From NCBI RefSeq assembly GCF_015291625.1, contig NZ_CP030047.1, forward strand, positions 8,122,001-8,186,000: 64,000 nt of DNA. Direction: 5' to 3'. The notes beneath the pieces were generated by a model, which made no database searches, was not told where the DNA came from, and saw only the letters and a program-made list of their open reading frames with translations. The DNA comes from Bradyrhizobium sp. CCBAU 53421 (GTDB taxonomy: Bacteria > Pseudomonadota > Alphaproteobacteria > Rhizobiales > Xanthobacteraceae). The position numbers and the translations under genes were made by a program. Numbering within the stretch: the stretch's first letter is position 1; each line of letters begins with the position of its first letter. Of this stretch, positions 47,456-56,891 are shown piece by piece.

Positions 47456-48772
47456 ATGACCACCATGGCAACTGCGGCGCCCGCGCGCGCGTCGCAGACT
47501 TGGTATAGAATTCTCTACGTTCAGGTGCTGATCGCGATCGTGATTGGCGCCATCGTCGGCTGGCTATGGCCATCGGTCGCGACTAACGACTGGGTCAAGG
47601 CGCTCGGTGACGGCTTCATCAAGCTGATCAAGATGGCGATCGCACCGATCATCTTCTGCACCGTCGCATCCGGGATCGCACATATCCAGGATGCAAAGAA
47701 AGTCGGGCGCGTCGGCGTTAAAGCGCTGGTCTATTTCGAGATCGTATCGAGCTTTGCGTTGGTGTTGGGCCTTGTCATGGGCAATCTGGTCCAAATCGGC
47801 CATGGTCTTACGGTCAAACCGGACGCTGCGGCGGTGGCCAACTACGTCAAGCAGGCGGAAGCCTCGAAGACCGTCGATTTTTTTCTCAATATCATTCCCG
47901 ATACTGTGGTCGGCGCCCTCGCCCGCGGCGATGTTCTGCAAGTGCTTCTGTTCGCGATCCTGTTTGGCTTCTCGTTGATGGCGCTGGGGGAGCGCGGAGA
48001 ACGACTGCGCGGCATGATTGACGACGCCGCGCACGCAGTGTTCGGCGTGATCGCCATCATCATGAAAGCCGCTCCGATCGGCGCGTTCGGCGCGATGGCC
48101 TTCACGATCGGCAAGTTCGGGCCGGCGGCGCTCGGTAATCTGATCGGACTGATTGTACTATTCTATGTGACGGCCGCAATATTTGTGGTCGTCGTGCTCG
48201 GCCTGATCGCGCGGATCGTCGGCTTTTCGATCTTCAAGTTCATTATCTATATCAAGGACGAGCTTCTGATCGTGCTTGGCACCTCGTCCTCGGAAAGCGC
48301 GCTGCCGCAATTGATGGAGAAGCTCGAGCGGCTGGGCTGCTCAAAGCCCGTGGTCGGCCTCGTGGTGCCAACCGGCTACTCCTTCAACCTCGACGGCACC
48401 AACATTTATATGACGCTTGCGACATTGTTCATTGCCCAGGCACTCGGGGTCGATCTGACCTTTGGCCAGCAGCTCACGATCTTGCTCGTGGCAATGCTGA
48501 CGTCGAAGGGAGCAAGCGGCGTCACCGGCGCGGGCTTCATTACACTCGCCGCGACATTGTCGGTGGTCAACCCGGCATTGGTGCCGGGCATGGCGATCGT
48601 ATTTTCGATCGACAAGTTCATGAGCGAGGTGCGAGCTCTTACCAACATCACTGGCAATGGCATCGCCGCTGTGTTCGTGTCCTGGTGGGAAGGCGAGCTC
48701 GACGACGCGACGCTACACGCCCGGCTCAAGCAACCCACCGCCGGTGCCGATACACGAAGTTCAAGGATATAG
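47456..48772 (+). CDS. dctA: C4-dicarboxylate transporter DctA
   Basis: A 438-residue DAACS-family symporter with about eight membrane helices plus two hairpins. Seen: [20 protein letters not shown], the serine-rich [21 protein letters not shown] hairpin, [25 protein letters not shown] and [20 protein letters not shown]. It imports succinate, malate and fumarate and is the carbon gate of bacteroids. GGGAAGGAAG precedes the ATG. Context: nod box and a sigma54-type promoter upstream. Confidence 0.95.
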   Translation: MTTMATAAPARASQTWYRILYVQVLIAIVIGAIVGWLWPSVATNDWVKALGDGFIKLIKMAIAPIIFCTVASGIAHIQDAKKVGRVGVKALVYFEIVSSFALVLGLVMGNLVQIGHGLTVKPDAAAVANYVKQAEASKTVDFFLNIIPDTVVGALARGDVLQVLLFAILFGFSLMALGERGERLRGMIDDAAHAVFGVIAIIMKAAPIGAFGAMAFTIGKFGPAALGNLIGLIVLFYVTAAIFVVVVLGLIARIVGFSIFKFIIYIKDELLIVLGTSSSESALPQLMEKLERLGCSKPVVGLVVPTGYSFNLDGTNIYMTLATLFIAQALGVDLTFGQQLTILLVAMLTSKGASGVTGAGFITLAATLSVVNPALVPGMAIVFSIDKFMSEVRALTNITGNGIAAVFVSWWEGELDDATLHARLKQPTAGADTRSSRI

Positions 48773-49551
48773 GCTCCAGGTCCTGTCCGTGATTTCAAGG
48801 CACGCTCGAATTGAGCGTAGCCAACTCCGGATTTTTTCGCAGTTCAAATCGGCACAGCCGACTGAACTGCGAGCCGGAGTTCTTCTCGCGGAATCTGCGG
48901 TTCGTACCACGACTAGGTGTCGCGCCCCAACGCGATCTAGACGGCCCAAGGTTGGCCGGGCAGACAATACGATTCCGACCGAACCTGGCCGGCCTGGCCG
49001 GCAAAGGTACTGGATCTACCCATGAAATGGCTTGGTGCGTGGCCAGCGAACTGGCCTCGTCCACCGATGCTGCGGCAGTGATGACTCGTGAACCAGATTG
49101 GCACCTTCACCAGGTGAGATGGATTGCATAGAGCAAACGTCACGGTGCTCCACTGCTTGTGGGCGCTTTAGAGATTTAACGACGGGCGTCTCATTGTTCA
49201 GCGTCAGCGTCTTGGCGGCCCGACGGTAGCAGCAGCCCCGTCGTCGGACGTGCCTCGGCGGCATCAGTTGTGCTCGGCCGCGCCCCCCACAGCCGGGCCC
49301 CTTCCAACGGGCTATCGCAGTGAAGGAAAGCAGACATCTGAGTCTCGATTGTACGCACGTCAGAGCGCCATATGGAAAGGTTTAGACCGACTATACCTAC
49401 GTTTGTAATGCGCCTTTCTTCGGCACGTGCTGAGTTCAGCCTGTAAGCAATTCACCCGGAACCGCTCTCGAGCGCGGAGCCGAAAGGATTGCCCCATTTT
49501 TGCCTAAAATGTTATAACGCTCCCGCCGGAGAAAGGCCGGACGGTCCAAAA
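48773..49551. other. Intergenic between dctA and the sensor kinase
   Basis: About 780 bases with a striking nested palindrome (48823-48881) and otherwise no supported gene. Confidence 0.5.
48823..48881. repeat. Nested inverted repeat downstream of dctA
   Basis: Three nested perfect stems: AACTCCGG/CCGGAGTT (8 bp, 48823-48830 and 48874-48881), CGCAGTTCA/TGAACTGCG (9 bp, 48838-48846 and 48863-48871) and TCGGC/GCCGA (5 bp, loop ACA). It can fold into one 59-base hairpin. It could terminate dctA or bind a dimeric protein. No U-run follows it on plus. Confidence 0.65.
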
Positions 49552-52224
49552 ATGTATAACCAGATCAATAACTTCAAACGCTCCGCCACGCAGTTTACTT
49601 TCGGCAGCATAACGCTGGCGGTGGTGACGCTAGCTTCCTTGTATCTTCAAACACATTTCGCGGCGACGGCGTTCGGCTATTTGCTGGTTATATTGCTGTT
49701 TTCATTGATCGGCAGCTTTATCGCGTCATCCGCGCTTTCGGTCTTAGCTATTGCTGCTTTGGCGTACTACTTTGCGCCGCCGGCGTTCAGTCTGCGGATC
49801 GACGACCCTCAAGTTCTTCTGGTGGTTGTCGCATTCTTTACCGTCTCGATTGTCGGAACGCACCTGATTGGAAAGATCCGCCAGGAAAGAGAGGCTGCGC
49901 ATGAGACTGCGGCCGAACTCCTGCGCAGCGCGGCCGATTTGAAGGACCGTGAAAAGCGGTGGCGCGCAATCTTTGAGCACAATCCGGCCATGTACGTCAT
50001 GGTCGACGAAGCCGGTACCGTCCTCAACGTCAATACGTTCGGCGCGACACACCTCGGCTATGCGCGCTCCGAACTGATCGGTCAATCCGTTCTGAGGCTC
50101 TTTCTGGAGGAGGATCGCGAGTTCGCTCGCACATGCATTCGCAGATGCCTTGAAGATATCGGTCAATCGCAAACCTGGGACGCCCAAAAAATTAGAAAAG
50201 ACGGCGCGGTCCTGTGGGTGCGAGAAAATGCCAAAGCCATGCTTTGGGCCGATGACAAGCCTGTTGTCCTGATATCCTGCGAAGATATCACCGAAAAACG
50301 GCGGACGGAGCTTGCCCTCCAGCGCAGCGAAGCCCATTTGGCTCAAGCGCAGGAGTTGAGCCACACAGGCAGCTTCGGCTGGAACGTCGCTACTGGCGAG
50401 GTTTTTTGGTCAAAAGAGCTTTTTCGAATTTTCCAGTTGGATCCGAAGACGATACCGAGCCCGCAACTCGTCGTCGAGCGCACTCATCCGGAAGACAGAG
50501 CTTCCGTCCAGCAGACCATCGATCGAACGATGCAAGACCCGCAGGAGTTCGAGCATGAATACCGATTGCTGCTACCGGACGGCTCGGTGAAGCACATCCG
50601 CGCGCGGGCGCGAGCCACGACAACCGCCTCTGGCGAAATCGAGTTTGTCGGGGCAGCGACGGATATCACAGTTACAAAGCAAGTAGAGCAGCAGCTACGC
50701 CGCAGCGAGGCCTATCTGGCCGAAGCCCAGCATCTTAGTCATACTGGCAGTTGGTCATGGGACGTCCACGGGCTCGATTTTGTGTATCGCTCCGCCGAAG
50801 TGAATCGTCTCTTCGGCTTCGACCCGCAAGAGACCGTGTCCATAGAGACAATTCGTTCGCGGATCCATCCGGACGACCTGCCGCGCCTTCAGGAAGTGCA
50901 GCGACTTGCGAGAGACGGCAAGCAAAACCGCTTCGAATATGATTTTCGAATCCTGCTCCCGGATGGCTCGATGAGGCACATACATTCTGTGGCCCATGTC
51001 GTGGTTGGCAGCGATGGCAATATCGGCGAGCTCATCGGGACACATATGGACGTCACTGAGCAATACTCAGCCAGAGAACGTTTGGAAAGCACACTTGCTG
51101 CACTGCGCGAAAGCGAGCAGCGCTTTCGCGACTACGCTGAAACGGCTTCCGACTGGCTCTGGGAGACCGGGCCAGACCATAAAGTCACTCACTTGTCGGA
51201 ACATACCAGCGCTGCGGGAATCCTGGCCACAGGCCTCCTGGGTCTGCCGCGTTGGGACATTGCTTGCGACTTGGAAGACGAACCTGAGAAATGGCGGCAA
51301 CATCGTGCAAGGCTAGAGGCACATCTGCCATTTCGTGATTTGGTCTATCGCTCCGTCAACCGGATGGGATGTCCGATCTACGTCCGGACGAGCGGCAAGC
51401 CATTTTTTGACGTAAACGGTAATTTTCTTGGCTACCGTGGCGTCAGCACCGACATCACCGCTATTATCCGCGCAGATCAGGCTGAACAAGAGCTGCGGAA
51501 GGCACAGGCTGAGCTCGCGCATGTGACGCGCGTGACGACGTTAGGAGAGCTGACCACCTCCATCGCCCACGAAATCAACCAGCCACTCGCCGCGATTATC
51601 AGCAACGCCGACGCGTGCCTCGGTTGGATGGGCCGCAAAACTCCTGATCTTTCCGCCGCGCGCTCATCCGTTGAATGGATAATCGAAGACGCAATCCGGG
51701 CAAGCGAGGTGATCCGTCGCGTTCGCGCCCTTGCGAAAAAGGGCGAGATCGAAATGCTGCCGCTCGACATCAATGACGTCGTTAAGGACGTCGTTGCGCT
51801 GGTGAATCGTGAGCTGGTTAGCCACCAAGTGACACTGAAAACCGAGCTGACGGCAACGCTGCCCGCGGTCCTCGGAGACCGGATTCAGCTGCAGCAGGTG
51901 ATTATCAATCTGGTGATGAACGGGATCGAAGCTATGGACTCAGTTACGGACCGGACGCGCGAACTGGTGATCCAGTCATCTAGAGACGATATGGAACACG
52001 TGCGGCTTGTGGTGACTGATAGTGGCGTCGGCATCGCGGAGAATGACGCCGATCGGGTGTTAGACCCCTTCTTCACGACAAAATCGAGCGGCCTTGGCAT
52101 GGGCCTTTCGATCTGCCGCTCGATCGTGGAAGCTCACGGAGGGCGTCTTTCAATCGTCCACAAGCAGGGGCCGGGAGCGAGCTTTCGGTTTGACCTGCCG
52201 TTGCACAAGGAGGTGGTGTCGTGA
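49552..52224 (+). CDS. nodV: Multi-PAS hybrid-free sensor histidine kinase, NodV-like
   Basis: An 890-residue kinase. Order: N-terminal membrane helices (DUF4118-like: [37 protein letters not shown]), four PAS/PAC domains (around [54 protein letters not shown]), HisKA with [15 protein letters not shown] (His673), and HATPase_c ([40 protein letters not shown]). Length and layout match NodV, which senses isoflavonoids in soybean bradyrhizobia. Start at ATG 49552; an upstream one at 49489 would prepend 21 residues. It overlaps the nodW-like gene by 4 bases (GTGA). Confidence 0.8.
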   Translation: MYNQINNFKRSATQFTFGSITLAVVTLASLYLQTHFAATAFGYLLVILLFSLIGSFIASSALSVLAIAALAYYFAPPAFSLRIDDPQVLLVVVAFFTVSIVGTHLIGKIRQEREAAHETAAELLRSAADLKDREKRWRAIFEHNPAMYVMVDEAGTVLNVNTFGATHLGYARSELIGQSVLRLFLEEDREFARTCIRRCLEDIGQSQTWDAQKIRKDGAVLWVRENAKAMLWADDKPVVLISCEDITEKRRTELALQRSEAHLAQAQELSHTGSFGWNVATGEVFWSKELFRIFQLDPKTIPSPQLVVERTHPEDRASVQQTIDRTMQDPQEFEHEYRLLLPDGSVKHIRARARATTTASGEIEFVGAATDITVTKQVEQQLRRSEAYLAEAQHLSHTGSWSWDVHGLDFVYRSAEVNRLFGFDPQETVSIETIRSRIHPDDLPRLQEVQRLARDGKQNRFEYDFRILLPDGSMRHIHSVAHVVVGSDGNIGELIGTHMDVTEQYSARERLESTLAALRESEQRFRDYAETASDWLWETGPDHKVTHLSEHTSAAGILATGLLGLPRWDIACDLEDEPEKWRQHRARLEAHLPFRDLVYRSVNRMGCPIYVRTSGKPFFDVNGNFLGYRGVSTDITAIIRADQAEQELRKAQAELAHVTRVTTLGELTTSIAHEINQPLAAIISNADACLGWMGRKTPDLSAARSSVEWIIEDAIRASEVIRRVRALAKKGEIEMLPLDINDVVKDVVALVNRELVSHQVTLKTELTATLPAVLGDRIQLQQVIINLVMNGIEAMDSVTDRTRELVIQSSRDDMEHVRLVVTDSGVGIAENDADRVLDPFFTTKSSGLGMGLSICRSIVEAHGGRLSIVHKQGPGASFRFDLPLHKEVVS

Positions 52225-52898
52225 ACGAACGCTCAAACTCCCAGCGCGAAGGCAGTAGGGCCGAGGCATCGGCAAATGCGATTGTCTTCATTGTCGAAGA
52301 TGACGTCTCGATGCGTCGGTCGCTTACAAACCTTTTTCAATCCGTCGGCCTGGACGTCGTTGCATTCGGATCGGCCCGAGAAATGTTGCAGAGCAAGCTT
52401 CCGGACGTTGTTAGCTGCCTGGTTCTTGACGTCCGGCTGCCTGGCTTGAGCGGCCTTGAGTTCCAGACTGAGCTAGCCAAGTCGAACATTCATATTCCCA
52501 TTATCTTCATTACAGGCCATGGCGACATTCCCATGAGCGTCAGGGCCATGAAAGGTGGAGCGGTCGATTTTCTCACCAAACCGTTTCGCGATCAGGAACT
52601 GCTGGACGCCGTGATCGCGGCGACCGAACGCGATCGCAAAAGACGGGAAGCCGAGCAGACCGTCGCGAACCTTAAGTCCCTATTTGAGACCCTGAGTCCG
52701 CGCGAGCAGGCGGTCATGAAACTGGTCGCTACTGGCTTGATGAACAAGCAAATAGCTGCCGAGCTGGGGCTCGCCGAGATTACGGTCAAGATCTACCGGG
52801 GACACGTGATGAAAAAGATGCGCGCCCGATCGCTGGCGGATTTGATCAGAATGACTGAGACGCTGGGACTCCGTGCTAACCGTCCCGAACAAACCTAA
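52221..52898 (+). CDS. nodW: FixJ-family response regulator, NodW-like
   Basis: A 225-residue regulator: receiver domain ([13 protein letters not shown], phosphorylatable Asp70 in [39 protein letters not shown]) and C-terminal LuxR-type HTH ([43 protein letters not shown]). Length and Asp position agree with NodW. Starts at GTG 52221, overlapping the kinase stop. Probably the cognate partner of the upstream kinase; NwsB-type paralogues cannot be excluded. Confidence 0.82.
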   Translation: MNERSNSQREGSRAEASANAIVFIVEDDVSMRRSLTNLFQSVGLDVVAFGSAREMLQSKLPDVVSCLVLDVRLPGLSGLEFQTELAKSNIHIPIIFITGHGDIPMSVRAMKGGAVDFLTKPFRDQELLDAVIAATERDRKRREAEQTVANLKSLFETLSPREQAVMKLVATGLMNKQIAAELGLAEITVKIYRGHVMKKMRARSLADLIRMTETLGLRANRPEQT

Positions 52899-52944
52899 GT
52901 ATGATTTTACAATTTAACCACTCAAGCCCACTTTTCGCCCAGGG

Positions 52945-53379
52945 ATGGCTAATGCCTCGGCAGTCGCTAGTCCCGCGCCAGGAGGGCCTGTCTTGTCCAC
53001 GCCTTTGATTTCTGTCGTTGATGACGACGCATCGGTCCGTGCGGCGACAGAGAACCTTTTGAAATCGCGTGGCTACGTCGTTCAAACGTTTGTGTCGGCC
53101 GAGGAGTTCTTGAGGTCGCCGCGGTTGAACGAAACCTCTTGTGTAATTACGGATGTGCAGATGCCGATTATGAGCGGCTTGGACTTGCTCGCGGAAATGC
53201 GGACCCGTGGCTACGGTGTGCCATTCATTTTCATTACTGCCTTCCCCAATGACCGCGTGCGCGCCTCTGCTCTGAGCGCGGGAGCGGCTGGCTTCTTGGC
53301 CAAGCCCTTCGCCGGACATACGCTGATCGAGTACCTCGATGCCGCACTGGAGGAGAACGGCGGCGGCGGAAACACTTGA
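52945..53379 (+). CDS. Single-domain receiver (CheY-like) protein
   Basis: A 144-residue receiver with no output domain: ISVVDDDASVRAATENLLKSRGY, Asp70 in CVITDVQMPIMSGLD, and FIFITAFPNDRVRASALSAGAAGFLAKPF. Located 46 bases after the nodW-like gene on the same strand. A TTG at 52993 with AGGAGGG six bases before it is an alternative start. It may take phosphate from the nearby kinase, or act on another target; both are inference. Confidence 0.85.
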   Translation: MANASAVASPAPGGPVLSTPLISVVDDDASVRAATENLLKSRGYVVQTFVSAEEFLRSPRLNETSCVITDVQMPIMSGLDLLAEMRTRGYGVPFIFITAFPNDRVRASALSAGAAGFLAKPFAGHTLIEYLDAALEENGGGGNT

Positions 53380-53529
53380 AGCGATCAACCGGCCGCCAAT
53401 CTTATGTCTGATCTGAGCGCTTCGCGCGAGACACGATCCCGATCAACTTCTTGGAAGCTAAGCCCGCTGCCCTGTCGTTAAGTTCCATGAAGTCGGGTTG
53501 GCGCTTTCCAATAGGGTTCATTGGACCCG

Positions 53530-53616
53530 TCACGTCGCCAACGACGAAGCCCACAGCGTCAGCGTATCTTCAACCGACGTGCCACCAATCATCAGATCCC
53601 GAATCATGGTCGCCAT
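53530..53616 (-). pseudogene. Possible 5' relic of an IS701-type transposase
   Basis: MATMIRDLMIGGTSVEDTLT then LWASSL resembles the N-terminus of IS701-family transposases (LWASSLRDVK), after which the frame breaks and similarity stops. Weak, short evidence. Confidence 0.3.
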
Positions 53617-53741
53617 GGATTCAGAGTTCTCAGGAACATGCAACTGTAATGCTAACCTAGATGAGCCAGAGCCTCTCTTCGCGAAAAGCCTAATCAGTCT
53701 CAAATTATCGTAACCGGTATGAGCATCCACGTCGGCGGTGA

Positions 53742-54374
53742 TCAGCGCGCGCGAGCGTAGCGTGTCGGCATCCAATACTGGCGCATGGCCTCGACGACGG
53801 CTGGGATGTCGGCGTGGGCGTTGCGCAGGAACTCCTCGGTCTCGCGGCCTTTCCTTGGCGGTCCAAGCAGTGGACGGCCTTGATCGTCGACGCAATGCAG
53901 CAGGATGGGCAGGAGCAAGCCGTGGTTTATGTTGCGGATGTCGAGCAGCGGGGCCCAGGCCGATAGTCTCAGCCGCATGGCGGCATGGAATCCCAGGCAC
54001 CACGGCCGCGCATCAACGTCGCCATTCGGCTTGCGGGCATGTGTCGGTGCGAATCGATGTGGAGCGGTGGAAAGAACGTTGCTGATGTCGTTGTGGCGCA
54101 GCGCGACGGCCGAAATCGCGGCGAACTCCGGCGTGCCGCCGTGGTTGAATGCGTCGGCGTCGATGGCGAGTAGCGGGCAGATCCAGTCCGGCGGGCCGAT
54201 CGACACCGGTCCGGCCACGATCGCGGCGACGTAGCCGTCGAGCACGGCAAGACTCGTAGCGACGGGATACTGCTCGGCGCGAGCCTGTAACCAATGCTCG
54301 AGTTCGTCGAGCGGCATCGCGGCTGCCGCCATCGATGGTGAAGAGGACGAAGACGAACGGCGCCGCCGGCTCAT
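53742..54374 (-). CDS. UPF0149/YecA-family passenger protein of IS66
   Basis: A 210-residue protein (PLDELEHWLQARAEQYPVATSLAVLDGYVAAIVAGP then IGPPDWICPLLA) of the UPF0149/YecA type often found at the 3' end of IS66 elements. ATG 54374 overlaps the tnpC stop by 4 bases. The longer frame from 55118 lies inside tnpC and is spurious. Contribution to transposition unknown. Confidence 0.85.
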   Translation of the reverse strand: MSRRRRSSSSSSPSMAAAAMPLDELEHWLQARAEQYPVATSLAVLDGYVAAIVAGPVSIGPPDWICPLLAIDADAFNHGGTPEFAAISAVALRHNDISNVLSTAPHRFAPTHARKPNGDVDARPWCLGFHAAMRLRLSAWAPLLDIRNINHGLLLPILLHCVDDQGRPLLGPPRKGRETEEFLRNAHADIPAVVEAMRQYWMPTRYARAR

Positions 54375-55945
54375 GCAGCGGCCCGTGCGCTGAGCTCGCG
54401 GGCCGCCTTCCAGTTCCAGGCGAGAAGTTCGTGCAACTGGTGGCTCCTGGTCTGACCGGAGACGATGCGCTCCAGCACATCGACCAGATAGGTCTGCGGA
54501 TCGACTTCGTGGAGCTTTGCCGTATTGACCAGGGATGAAAGAATTGCCCAGCTCTCGGCGCCGCCTTCGCTGCCGCTGAACAATGAGTTCCGCCTTCCCA
54601 TTGCAATCGGGCGCATCGAACGCTCGACGGTGTTGCTGTCGACCTCGACGCGGCCGTCGCGAAGAAACAGCGTCAGTCCGTTCCAATGATTGAGCGTATA
54701 GTTGATGGCCTCCGTCAGCTTCGACTGGGAGAACAGCTGGTCGAGCATCGAGGCCAGCCGCGCCTTCAGCTCCTCCATCAACGGAGCGGTCCTGGTGCGG
54801 CGGACGGCAAGCCGCTGTTCGGCACTCGAGCCGCGGATCTCGGCCTCGATGGCGTAGACCACCTGCAGGCGCTCGATCACCTCGCGGGCGAACGGCGACT
54901 GCATTGTCTTGTACACCTCGACGAATTTGCGTCGGGCATGGGCGAGACAAAAAGCCAGCTGGATCACGCCGCCATGACCGCGGGCAAGCGCCTTGTAGGC
55001 GGCATAGCCATCCACCTGCAGGATGCCCGAGAAGCCGGTCAGCTGCCCGGCGATCTCTTTGGTGCCGCGGCCATCGGCAAATACGTAGGCAACCGCCGGC
55101 GGGGATGGGCCGCCCCATGGGCGATCATCCATCGCATGCGCCCAGAACTGGCAGATACGGGTGCGATGTCGTCCGGGATCGAGCACCGGCATCGGCGTCT
55201 CATCGCAGAACAGCCGCGGCGAAGCCTGGATCGTCCGCAGTTGGAGCTCATAAAGGCTTTTGAGCCACCATGCTGCACGCTTCACCCAGCCCGCGAGCGT
55301 CGCGCGGTCGAGATGAATGCCCTGGCCGGCCACGATCTGCACCTGGCGGTACAGCGGCAGATACCAGGCGAACTTCGAGACCACCACGTGCGCCACGAGT
55401 GCCGTCGATGCCATGCCGCCCTCGATCAGGCGTGGCAGCGCCTTGGCCTGGACCACGCCGTCGGTGCAGCCGCGGCAGGCGTATTTGGGGCGGATCGTGC
55501 GCAGTACCCGCAGGATCGCCGGGATGACGTCCAGCACTTCGCTGACGTCTTCGCCGATCCGGTGCAGAACGCCCTGGGAGCACGGGCACGCCGTCGCGTC
55601 CGGCTCGAGCACCTGCTCGCAGCGCGGCAAATGCCTAGGCAGCGCGCCGATGTTGCGCCTTGCCTTCTTGCGCGGCTTCCCAGCCGGCTTCGTCGCAGGC
55701 ACATGGTCGTTGGCCGGCGCAGGCGGTGTGACGCCGGTCGCGAGATCATCCAGTTCGAGCGCGAGCTGTTCGTCCACGATCGCCGCCAGCCGCTCCGAGC
55801 GCTTGCCGAAGATCATCTCCTTCAGCGTCTGCATCGCCACACGCAGCTTCTCGTTCTCGGCATCAAGCGCGAGCACCATCTCGGTCAGAGCCGCTGCGTC
55901 GGTCGGAAGAGCTTCGGAGCGAATCGCCATGATCGAACGATACAT
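54371..55945 (-). CDS. tnpC: IS66 transposase TnpC
   Basis: A 524-residue DDE transposase. Seen: an N-terminal coiled coil (MVLALDAENEKLRVAMQTLKEMIFGKRSERL), a zinc-binding part (CACRGCTDGVV), then the catalytic region (QVDGYAAYKALARG, CLAHARRKFVEVYKT, VDSNTVERSMRPIAMGRRNSLF). Normal length; no frame damage. Confidence 0.95.
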   Translation of the reverse strand: MYRSIMAIRSEALPTDAAALTEMVLALDAENEKLRVAMQTLKEMIFGKRSERLAAIVDEQLALELDDLATGVTPPAPANDHVPATKPAGKPRKKARRNIGALPRHLPRCEQVLEPDATACPCSQGVLHRIGEDVSEVLDVIPAILRVLRTIRPKYACRGCTDGVVQAKALPRLIEGGMASTALVAHVVVSKFAWYLPLYRQVQIVAGQGIHLDRATLAGWVKRAAWWLKSLYELQLRTIQASPRLFCDETPMPVLDPGRHRTRICQFWAHAMDDRPWGGPSPPAVAYVFADGRGTKEIAGQLTGFSGILQVDGYAAYKALARGHGGVIQLAFCLAHARRKFVEVYKTMQSPFAREVIERLQVVYAIEAEIRGSSAEQRLAVRRTRTAPLMEELKARLASMLDQLFSQSKLTEAINYTLNHWNGLTLFLRDGRVEVDSNTVERSMRPIAMGRRNSLFSGSEGGAESWAILSSLVNTAKLHEVDPQTYLVDVLERIVSGQTRSHQLHELLAWNWKAARELSARAAA

Positions 55946-55980
55946 CCACGCATCATAGGCTCCAGCAAAATCTTCGCTTC

Positions 55981-56346
55981 TCAGCCGACAACGGTCGGCC
56001 GCTTCACAGGCTCAGGTGAAACACGCGTCCACTGAAGGCCGTCGAGCAGCATCGCGAGTTGTGTGGCACTCAGATACACGACGCCGTCGCGGACCGGCGG
56101 CCAGGTAAAGTGTCCCTGGTGCAACCACTTCGTCACCAGCACCATGCCGCTGCCGTCCCACGCCAAAAGCTTCACTCGGTCCGCGCGTTTGCTGCGGAAC
56201 ACGAAGACGTCGCCGCAATATGGGTTTGCGCGCAATGCTTCGCTTACCAGCGCCGACAGCGTGTGCACCGACTTGCGAAAGTCGACCGGCTGTGCTGCCA
56301 GCGCCACCTTGAGGTCGGACCGCAAAGCGATCAACGAACGCTCCAA
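55981..56346 (-). CDS. tnpB: IS66 accessory protein TnpB
   Basis: A 121-residue IS66 Orf2: VDFRKSVHTLSALVSEALRANPYCGDVFVFRSKRADRVKLLAWDGSGMVLVTKWL is the family core. Overlaps the tnpA stop by 16 bases. Required with TnpA for transposition in family members studied. Confidence 0.95.
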   Translation of the reverse strand: MERSLIALRSDLKVALAAQPVDFRKSVHTLSALVSEALRANPYCGDVFVFRSKRADRVKLLAWDGSGMVLVTKWLHQGHFTWPPVRDGVVYLSATQLAMLLDGLQWTRVSPEPVKRPTVVG

Positions 56347-56804
56347 AGCGCCGATAACACCGTCGAAAGCGTCGCCAGCTCCACTCCGGGCTCGACCCGG
56401 ATGCGTGCCCCTCTCACCTCGATCTCGATCATCCCGCCAGGCTTGCCTGGGGGCGGCGTCATCTGCGGCGGCACTTCATGCGCAGACGCCAGCCGGTCCG
56501 GCTCGTCTGCCGTCGCCGGACCGCTCTCGGAAGTGATCCGGACCGGCACGAAGCCTGGCGCCCGAAAGCTCGCTGCCGTCGCGAACTTGCGCCGCCACAC
56601 CGTCAGCAGCCCACGGACAACGCCATGGCGCCGGGCGACCTCGGAAATATTGACCCCTTCCTCGAAGCTCTCCGCCACGATCCGAGCCTTCTCCTCCGCC
56701 GTCCACTGCCGTCGCCGACGCTGCCCCGTGATCACCTCGATCCGACGATAGGAGCCGCCTTCCTGCCTGGCATCAAGCATGGCTTCATGCATGGCATCTG
56801 CCAT
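56331..56804 (-). CDS. tnpA: IS66 accessory protein TnpA
   Basis: A 157-residue IS66 Orf1 with an HTH region: RRRQWTAEEKARIVAESFEEGVNISEVARRHGVVRGLLTVWRRKF. First gene of the element on the minus strand. Either ATG near the start (56804 or 56792) is possible. Confidence 0.92.
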   Translation of the reverse strand: MADAMHEAMLDARQEGGSYRRIEVITGQRRRRQWTAEEKARIVAESFEEGVNISEVARRHGVVRGLLTVWRRKFATAASFRAPGFVPVRITSESGPATADEPDRLASAHEVPPQMTPPPGKPGGMIEIEVRGARIRVEPGVELATLSTVLSALWSVR

Positions 56805-56891
56805 AGCCCACCTCCAAAAAACAGTTCATGCCAGGATCTATCGCAGCTCAGTCGCGCGATGCCCAGGTGGCGGGCTCATGCCGGTTACAAA

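Larger units (their letters stand above)
53710..56888 (-). mobile_element. IS66-family element, complete, with 8-bp target duplication
   Basis: Terminal inverted repeats GTAACCGGTATGAGC (left) and GTAACCGGCATGAGC (right, opposite strand). It is flanked on both sides by AAATTATC (53702-53709 and 56889-56896), an 8-bp duplication as IS66 makes. Contains tnpA, tnpB, tnpC and a UPF0149 passenger gene. Length 3,179 bases. The intact duplication indicates a single unrearranged insertion. Confidence 0.95.

Noticed and set aside
54686..56035. 449-codon plus-strand frame opposite IS66 tnpC
   Set aside because: Antisense to an intact transposase gene; composition effect.
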